A DNA stretch of 27,506 nt, taken from positions 1 to 27,506 of the forward strand of contig CAKZLA010000328.1 in assembly GCA_937124525.1 (NCBI GenBank). The letters run 5' to 3'. The position numbers and the translations under genes were made by a program. The stretch comes from an uncultured Desulfobacterium sp. (GTDB taxonomy: Bacteria; Desulfobacterota; Desulfobacteria; Desulfobacterales; Desulfobacteraceae). This document shows, one piece after another, positions 22,119-27,506 of the stretch. The notes below the pieces were generated by a model, which saw only the letters and a program-made list of their open reading frames with translations, did not search any database and was not told where the DNA came from. Each line of letters begins with the position of its first letter. The first letter of the stretch is position 1.

Positions 22119-23363
22119 ATGGAAATCAGTTACCATGACAAAGACGACCGGGATGGCGCCCCTCTGCCCCTGGAGGGGATAAAGGTCGTTGAGTATGGCG
22201 TGTTTCATGCAGGACCGGGGTGCGGAGCCATATTGGGCGATCTTGGGGCAGAGGTGATCAAGGTGGAAGCGCCGGTGGGAGACGGCATCCGTTATTGGAC
22301 CAAGGTTGGGGCCGTAGACATGGCCGGGCCTGACGGACGGAGTGTTACCTTTCAAGTGTCTAACCGGAACAAGAAAAATATTTGCCTGGACATTAATACT
22401 GAGGCGGGCCGGGAGATTTTCAACCGCCTGATCCGGGATGCGGATGTGTTCATCATCAACCTGCGCAAGAGCACCACCCATAAGATGAATCTGGACTATG
22501 CGTCCATCTGCGCACTCAATTCCAAGATTATCCATGCCAGTGTTTCCGGTTATGGTCAGGAGGGCCCCCTGCAGGATATCGGCGCTTTTGACTCCCTGGG
22601 GCAGGCCTGTTCCGGCCTGATGTTCTCCACGGGCGTGGAGTTACCGGCTCCCTTACACATCGGACTGCTTGACCAAGCCACGGCCATCAGTCTCTCCCAT
22701 GCCATACTCGCCGCCCTGCTGGCCAGGGAGCGTCAGGGTATTTCCCAGGAAGTCCATGTCTCATTGTACGGGTCGTCATTATGGCTTCAGCATATCAACC
22801 TGATGCTGGCCAATACCTTGAAAATTGATCCCTGCGTGCCGGCGGACCGGTCCCATCATTCTCCCCTGCGGAATATGTTTTGCTGCGGGGACGGCCAATG
22901 GGTGATGTGCACCCACCATCCCGAGGAAAAGTACTGGGAGACCTTTTGCCGGGTCATGGGTGTCCCTGAAATTGCCCGTGATCCGAAATTCACCAATGAA
23001 AAAGGGGGACCCATAACCTCGGATGAACTGACCTCCCGGTTCGATGAAATTTTCACCACCCGCTCCCAGGACGAATGGATGGCGGATTTCATGGCCGCCA
23101 GGCTCATGTTCGCCCCCATCCAGAAGGTGATGGATGTGGAAAATGATATCCAGGCAAAGGCCAACGGCTATGTTCGGCCAGCCAGATACCCCGGCCTGGG
23201 AGAGATAAATGTACCGGGCTATCCGGCCCGTTTCGGGAAATGCCGTCCCGGTACCCGCACCCGGGGGGCAGACAAGGGAGAGCATACAGACCATATCCTC
23301 CGGGGGCTGGGATATGATGCCCACGATATTCTTGCATTGAAAGGGAAGGGCGTAGTCCAGTAA
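22119..23363 (+). CDS. CaiB/BaiF (class III) CoA-transferase family protein
   Basis: A 414-aa class III CoA-transferase. It has the N-terminal pattern LPLEGIKVVEYGVFHAGPGCGAILGDLGAEVIKVEAPVGD, the NRNKKNICLDI segment, LRKSTTHKMNLDY, VSGYGQEGPL and the catalytic-site region GAFDSLGQACSGLM, where D158 is the likely Asp nucleophile. The C-terminal half (EKYWETFCRVMGVPEIARDPKF) is typical. It transfers CoA between acyl donors and carboxylic acids; the substrate cannot be told. AAGGAGAG precedes the ATG. The thioesterase gene converges 9 bp downstream. The paired operator-like sites upstream suggest substrate-dependent control. Confidence 0.92.
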   Translation: MEISYHDKDDRDGAPLPLEGIKVVEYGVFHAGPGCGAILGDLGAEVIKVEAPVGDGIRYWTKVGAVDMAGPDGRSVTFQVSNRNKKNICLDINTEAGREIFNRLIRDADVFIINLRKSTTHKMNLDYASICALNSKIIHASVSGYGQEGPLQDIGAFDSLGQACSGLMFSTGVELPAPLHIGLLDQATAISLSHAILAALLARERQGISQEVHVSLYGSSLWLQHINLMLANTLKIDPCVPADRSHHSPLRNMFCCGDGQWVMCTHHPEEKYWETFCRVMGVPEIARDPKFTNEKGGPITSDELTSRFDEIFTTRSQDEWMADFMAARLMFAPIQKVMDVENDIQAKANGYVRPARYPGLGEINVPGYPARFGKCRPGTRTRGADKGEHTDHILRGLGYDAHDILALKGKGVVQ

Positions 23364-23372
23364 GGGGGGAGG

Positions 23373-23798
23373 TTATAGGGTTTGCACTGTGCCGACCGCT
23401 GTTTTGAATGCTTCCGGGATTTCAACAGGCGTTTCAGTCGTCTTGTCCACCACAACGGCGACAATATGTCCGGTGGCGACAAGGCGACCACTGGCAGAGT
23501 CTCTTCCTTCAAAGGAAATGGTAAAACTGGTCCTGCCAAATTTAGAAATATTAACGGAAACGGCAATCTCATCGCCATAGGTCAGTGCGGATTTAAACTG
23601 TGAGGTGGCTTCCACATAATAAAAATTCATATGATTATCAATGAACCACTTAAAACTGCAACCGATGTGATCCAGATATTTTAAAAAAGCCGTGTCAAAA
23701 AAAGTTTGATAATTGGCAAAAAAGACATGGCCGTTGGCATCGGTATCGGCAAAACGAATGTCAATGGTCATGGTGAAGGGTGCATTTTCTGTGGTCAT
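23373..23798 (-). CDS. YbgC/4HBT-type acyl-CoA thioesterase
   Basis: A hotdog-fold thioesterase of 141 aa from ATG 23798, chosen because AAGGAAAG lies 5 nt upstream; the frame is open to 23822. The motif IRFADTDANGHVFFANYQTF carries the catalytic Asp of the 4-hydroxybenzoyl-CoA thioesterase/YbgC family, followed by the long helix FFDTAFLKYLDHIG and the strand block EIAVSVNISKFGRTSFTISFEG. It hydrolyses short acyl- or aryl-CoA esters in the cytoplasm. It converges on the CoA-transferase gene, so both may deal with the same CoA esters, but they are not co-transcribed. Confidence 0.85.
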   Translation of the reverse strand: MTTENAPFTMTIDIRFADTDANGHVFFANYQTFFDTAFLKYLDHIGCSFKWFIDNHMNFYYVEATSQFKSALTYGDEIAVSVNISKFGRTSFTISFEGRDSASGRLVATGHIVAVVVDKTTETPVEIPEAFKTAVGTVQTL

Positions 23799-23822
23799 AT
23801 TCTTTCCTTGGTCCTCGATCAT

Positions 23823-24099
23823 TCAATTTTCTGATTAAGCATGGTCAATGGGCTCAGGTTTATTTTCATTGTCAAGATAAAAAGACAGGGTCATCAAGTT
23901 TTAATCATATTGATTTATAAAAAACAACTGTTTACTTGGAAAGAATCGTAAATAAGGGGTTGATCATAAGATGTGCCATTATATTGAAGATAAATTTTTA
24001 ACCATAGCAAATACTTGGAACAATAGTGTTTATTCTTTTCACTATTAAAGTTCCACCACAAGGTGGCCGACGTTATGATCAAGCCCGTAAATAACGACC
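23823..24099. other. Intergenic region, no gene seen
   Basis: AT-rich and without a credible ORF. A short perfect hairpin CCACC-ACAA-GGTGG lies at about 24052-24065. The promoter of the following operon is presumably here but no clear box pair stands out. Confidence 0.4.
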
Positions 24100-24234
24100 A
24101 TGGAAATATCCCTTCTTACAACAAAATTTGATATGTACATAAAAACAAGTTACGGAGACGGGTGGGATAAAAGCACTGAGCAGGCCCTGGGAAAAATTGG
24201 CGACATTATTAAAGGCATGGTGGCTGACCAATGA
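24100..24234 (+). CDS. Possible 44-aa small protein
   Basis: ATG 24100 opens a 44-codon frame (MEISLLTTKFDMYIKTSYGD, then a helical part EQALGKIGDIIKGMVADQ). Its stop TGA overlaps the AGGAGG ribosome site of the next gene, as in compact operons. No ribosome site of its own is obvious, so it may be chance or a translated leader peptide. No homology is known to me. Confidence 0.35.
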   Translation: MEISLLTTKFDMYIKTSYGDGWDKSTEQALGKIGDIIKGMVADQ

Positions 24235-24252
24235 GGAGGTAAATAAAAAAAC

Positions 24253-25770
24253 GTGGCGATTTACAAAAAACGAACATTTTGGATATCGGGTATAGCCGCC
24301 TTTGTGCTGTTTACTGCAATGATGTATTTTCGGTTGGGTTTGCATCACAATGCTGTTGCAACAAAGGATAAAAATCCTGCTGCCATGCGGACAGAACAGA
24401 CGCCGGGTGAAACATGGATGAATATTTTACAAAATGACACCAAAATAGGGTATAGCCACCGCCGTCTGACAACTGCCAGGGGGGGGGGCTATCTCATTGA
24501 TGAAAAAACGGTGATGAACATCAACACCATGGGGCTGGTCCAGGAAATTATGGTGGTGTCGTCAAGCACCACAAACAAGGATTTTGCAATGGAAAAATTT
24601 CAATTTTCCATTGCTTCCGGGAGCTTTCATTTTGTCGTCAACGGACAGGTAAAGGAAAACAGCCTTCACCTTTATACCCATTCCGCCACCGATGCCGATG
24701 GGGCAGGGGAGGTAAATGCCCTTGAAATACCCCTTGAAAATCGACCCTATCTCACCAGTGCCATTCTTCCTGCCACGATGGCATCCGGCCTTAAACCCGG
24801 CAATGAAATGACGATTTTTCTGTTTGATCCCTCCACCATGGGGCAGGCCCCTGCCACGGTGAAAATGGTGGGTTCAGATCCCCTTGTCATGGACGGTGAA
24901 AAAATACTGGCCCGGAAGATCACATTGTCCTTTAAAGGGGCCAGCCAATCGGCCTGGGTGGATGATGAAGGAGAGGTTCTAAAAGAGCAGGGCATGCTTG
25001 GCATCACCCTTGTGAAAACCACCCGAAAGGAGGCAATTGGGGATATTGCCCCAGAAGGAATGGCTGATTTAACCACGTTGGTCTCCGTACCATCCATCGT
25101 AAAGTTCCATGATCCGGGTGCGCTTACAAATCTGCAAATCAAAGTGACAGGCGTGGACATAAAAAAAATATCATTGGCTACCAAGGGACCTTCACAGCAT
25201 CGTCAAACCTGGAATAAAGATATTTTGACCATTAAAAAAGAAACCCTTGGTACCTTACCTGCCTCCATCCCCCCTAAAGAAATCGCCGGAGTGGCTGAAA
25301 AATTTATTGTGCCAGGGCCTTTTATCCAGTCCGATGATGATCGAATCCAGCGCATCGCCCGGCGATTGGTTTCTCCTGCGAACACCCCCCTTGAAAACAT
25401 TGGCAAACTCGTGGCTTGGATTCAGGCCAATATCCGGAGACAGCCGGTGATTTCCCTGCCCAATGCCCTGTCCACCTTAAAAAACAGGATGGGGGATTGC
25501 AATGAACATGCGGCCTTGATGGCTGCTTTTTGTCGTTCCGTGGGTATCCCTGCGAGTATCGAAGCAGGGCTGGTGTATCTCAAGGGGAGTTTCTATTACC
25601 ATGCCTGGAATACGGTGTTCATTGGACGATGGATCACAGTGGATGCCCTGTTTAACCAGATCCCGGCAGATGTCACCCATATCTCTTTAACGGCGGGTTC
25701 CCAGGAATCCCAGCTGGATTTGATGGGGATGATGGGAAAGATAAAACTTGAGGTACTGTCTTATAAATGA
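24253..25770 (+). CDS. Membrane-anchored transglutaminase-like (cysteine protease fold) protein
   Basis: A 505-aa protein starting with GTG 24253 (AGGAGG 13 nt upstream). It has an N-terminal membrane helix (FWISGIAAFVLFTAMMYFRL), a beta-rich middle, and a C-terminal transglutaminase-like domain with an intact triad: C416 (MGDCNEHAALMAAFCRS), H450 (YYHAWNTVFIG) and D464 (ITVDALFNQIP). It faces outside the membrane and could act as a protease, amidase or crosslinker. The middle contains TTRKEAIGDIAPEGMADLT. It is followed by an ABC exporter, with which it may share a substrate. Confidence 0.85.
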   Translation: MAIYKKRTFWISGIAAFVLFTAMMYFRLGLHHNAVATKDKNPAAMRTEQTPGETWMNILQNDTKIGYSHRRLTTARGGGYLIDEKTVMNINTMGLVQEIMVVSSSTTNKDFAMEKFQFSIASGSFHFVVNGQVKENSLHLYTHSATDADGAGEVNALEIPLENRPYLTSAILPATMASGLKPGNEMTIFLFDPSTMGQAPATVKMVGSDPLVMDGEKILARKITLSFKGASQSAWVDDEGEVLKEQGMLGITLVKTTRKEAIGDIAPEGMADLTTLVSVPSIVKFHDPGALTNLQIKVTGVDIKKISLATKGPSQHRQTWNKDILTIKKETLGTLPASIPPKEIAGVAEKFIVPGPFIQSDDDRIQRIARRLVSPANTPLENIGKLVAWIQANIRRQPVISLPNALSTLKNRMGDCNEHAALMAAFCRSVGIPASIEAGLVYLKGSFYYHAWNTVFIGRWITVDALFNQIPADVTHISLTAGSQESQLDLMGMMGKIKLEVLSYK

Positions 25771-25783
25771 TCAGGAAACAAAC

Positions 25784-26521
25784 ATGATTGAACTGAAAAA
25801 TTTAACCAAAAAATATGGAAAATTCATGGCCGTGGAAGGGTTGAGCCTTGCGGTACCCAGGGGCGAAATTTTTGGTTTCATCGGTCCCAACGGGGCCGGG
25901 AAAACAACCACCATAAGCATGATGGCAGGCATTCTGGTGCCCACATCAGGGAAGGTGAGCATCTGTGGCATTGATATGCTGACATCTCCCAGGGAGGCCA
26001 AAAAGAAAATCGGTTATATCCCGGACAGGCCCTATCTTTATGAAAAACTAACCGCCATGGAATTTTTAAAATTCATGGGGGATCTGTACGAAATGAAATC
26101 TAATGGATTTGAACACCGTGCAGAGTCCAGCTTAATCCAGTTTTCCCTCCTGGACTGGGCCGACGAGCTCATTGAATCCTTTTCCCATGGCATGAAGCAG
26201 CGGCTGATCATGGCAGCGGCCCTGATGCATGATCCCCAAATGGTGGTGGTGGATGAGCCCATGGTGGGGCTGGACCCCATTGCCATCAAAATGGTGAAGC
26301 AGTTGCTTCGGGATCTGGCGGCCCGGGGAGTCACGATTTTTATGTCCACCCATACCCTGCAGGTGGCCCAGGATGTGTGCGATCGCATTGGGGTCATCCA
26401 CCGGGGACATCTCATTGCCCAGGGAACCATTGGGGAGTTAAGAGCCCTTGCCAGCTCCGATGGGGGAGATCTGGAACAGGTATTTATGATTTTAACGGAG
26501 GAAAAGGGCGGTGGCAAATAA
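25784..26521 (+). CDS. ABC transporter ATP-binding protein
   Basis: A 245-aa ABC ATPase from ATG 25784 (MIELKNLTKKYGKFMAVEGL); the frame is open from 25748, but that would add residues absent from the family. Walker A is GPNGAGKTT (34-42), the signature SHGMKQRLIMAAAL replaces LSGG with FSHG, Walker B is QMVVVDEPMVGLDP and the H-loop MSTHTLQ. It is of the ABC-2 (CcmA/NatA-like) exporter type. It starts 13 nt after the transglutaminase stop and overlaps the permease by 11 nt. Confidence 0.92.
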   Translation: MIELKNLTKKYGKFMAVEGLSLAVPRGEIFGFIGPNGAGKTTTISMMAGILVPTSGKVSICGIDMLTSPREAKKKIGYIPDRPYLYEKLTAMEFLKFMGDLYEMKSNGFEHRAESSLIQFSLLDWADELIESFSHGMKQRLIMAAALMHDPQMVVVDEPMVGLDPIAIKMVKQLLRDLAARGVTIFMSTHTLQVAQDVCDRIGVIHRGHLIAQGTIGELRALASSDGGDLEQVFMILTEEKGGGK

Positions 26522-27506
26522 TATACAAACACTTTTAAAGCCCCGCTGGTGGGGCACTCTGAACCAGGCAAGGGGGGAGAAAAAAAATGCCGGGATCGTA
26601 AAATTTATGATCATCGGAGGATTGGGCGCAGCGTTCTGGGTGGGGGCATTGTTAATTTGCCTGAGAATACTTCGATATTTCAGTGGGGTGGAACAGCTGG
26701 GGGACATCCTTGCCTGGAAGTTTCTTTCCATGGTTATTGTTACCATTTTTTCTTTGCTGATTTTCAGCAGTATTTTAAATTCCCTTTCCAAACTTTATCT
26801 GGCAAAGGATCTCAAACTGGTCCATGCCATGCCAGTGGAAGGGTACACCATCTTTTTGGCCCGGTGGATGGAGATCACACTGGACAGCTCCTGGATGGTT
26901 ATTTTATTTACCCTGCCGGTGTTTGTCTCCTACGGCGTGGTGTATAGTCCTGGGGTGTTTTTTTACATCACTGTGGTGGGAGCACTGGTGCTGCTCTCCT
27001 TTGTGGCATCGGCCCTGGGGGCCTTGGTGGTCATGGGGGTGGTGATTCTGGTACCGGCCAGTCGCATCCGTACCATCTTTGTTTTTCTTGGATTGTCTGT
27101 TTTTATCCTGCTATATGTTGCCCTTCGCATATTGCGACCCGAGCGGCTGGTGGACCCCGAAGCCTTTTCTGCAACGCTTTTTTATTTTAAATCCATGACG
27201 GCTCCGTCCTCTGTCTTTTTGCCCAGCACCTGGTGCTATGATGCCGTGATGGCGGCATTGCAGGGGGCAGCTTTTGAAGCATTTTTTCACATGGGCTTGC
27301 TGTTAAGTTTTGTGTTGGTGATGATCTTTGTGCTGATGATTACAGCAGATCTCATTTATTTTAAAGGGGTGTCCCGGGCCCAGACATCAGCGGCAAGGCT
27401 GTTTGTGAAAAGACGACTCGAACTTCCCCAGATTCGCCGGTTCAGAGGTCCGGTGAAGGCCTTGGTGACAAAGGAGATCAAGACCTTTTTCCGAGATCAG
27501 ACCCAG
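26511..27506 (+). CDS. ABC-2-type membrane permease, partial
   Basis: A long open frame starts at GTG 26511, with GGAGG about 9 nt upstream, overlaps the ATPase stop and runs without a stop through the window end (332 codons visible). It encodes several hydrophobic segments (FMIIGGLGAAFWVGALLICL; FLSMVIVTIFSLLIFSSILN; WMVILFTLPVFVSYGVV; GALVLLSFVASALGALVVMG; IFVFLGLSVFILLYVALRIL; LLSFVLVMIFVLMITADLIY), so it is the membrane partner of the ATPase. The loop DLKLVHAMPVEGYTIFLARW after the second segment is typical of large ABC-2 exporters, often over 500 aa. The substrate is unknown. Seen as partial only because the window ends. Confidence 0.8.
   Translation, partial: MANNIQTLLKPRWWGTLNQARGEKKNAGIVKFMIIGGLGAAFWVGALLICLRILRYFSGVEQLGDILAWKFLSMVIVTIFSLLIFSSILNSLSKLYLAKDLKLVHAMPVEGYTIFLARWMEITLDSSWMVILFTLPVFVSYGVVYSPGVFFYITVVGALVLLSFVASALGALVVMGVVILVPASRIRTIFVFLGLSVFILLYVALRILRPERLVDPEAFSATLFYFKSMTAPSSVFLPSTWCYDAVMAALQGAAFEAFFHMGLLLSFVLVMIFVLMITADLIYFKGVSRAQTSAARLFVKRRLELPQIRRFRGPVKALVTKEIKTFFRDQTQ

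Noticed and set aside
22083..23324. - strand ORFs of 102-181 aa opposite the CoA-transferase gene
   Set aside because: The + strand gene is clear over its full length; these carry no recognisable motif or ribosome site.

Overview
The window looks like a chromosomal segment of an anaerobic, probably sulfate-reducing-type (Desulfobacterota-like) bacterium. This is inferred from the mix of old-yellow-enzyme, class III CoA-transferase and two-component genes and a heavy load of mobile DNA; no rRNA or other marker gene is present, so the assignment is weak. AT-rich accessory stretches (about 1-7.1 kb and 18.7-22 kb) alternate with more GC-rich, host-like operons.

Region A (1-6.7 kb) is best read as a decayed integron. 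A broken integron-integrase start (intI, + strand, from 6513) diverges from genes that all lie on the - strand. Between them lie 35-bp tandem repeats at the expected attI/promoter position. The - strand genes are separated by four attC-like sites, each with RYYYAAC/GTTRRRY-type boxes around an imperfect dyad. They delimit an anchored-protein cassette, a very large cassette holding a two-gene Gabija-type phage-defence system (gajA-gajB), a 176-aa unknown cassette, a cassette with no ORF, and a frameshifted membrane-protein cassette. A fragment of a PrrC/RloC-like AAA_13 ATPase is fused to the end of the array.

Region B (7111-10919) is a complete 3.8-kb Tn7-like transposon. It has related terminal inverted repeats beginning TGT and a perfect 5-bp target duplication (GCGAT). 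It carries a DDE transposase with a Mu-type C-terminus, an ExeA/TnsC-like ATPase, a RepB-type primase-like protein and a zinc-ribbon protein. It sits inside a degraded glycerophosphodiester phosphodiesterase gene whose reading frame rejoins exactly when the element is removed.

Region C (11.3-15.4 kb, - strand) is an operon for a secreted VWA-domain protein, a sensor kinase and an OmpR-type regulator. Three TTGTAAA-like repeats spaced exactly 11 bp lie upstream. Next come three copies of a covarying hairpin motif (15.6-15.84 kb). Region D (15.9-18.7 kb) is a NemR-like regulator with an old-yellow-enzyme reductase and curA; curA has a frameshift at a G6 run.

Region E (18.7-21.75 kb) is a candidate restriction/abortive-infection island: a DUF262 protein, a MAE_28990-like HEPN protein and a convergent, overlapping C5-cytosine methyltransferase. 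Region F (22.1-27.5 kb) holds a CoA-transferase, a hotdog thioesterase, and an operon of a possible micropeptide, a transglutaminase-like protein, an ABC ATPase and an ABC permease that runs off the window.
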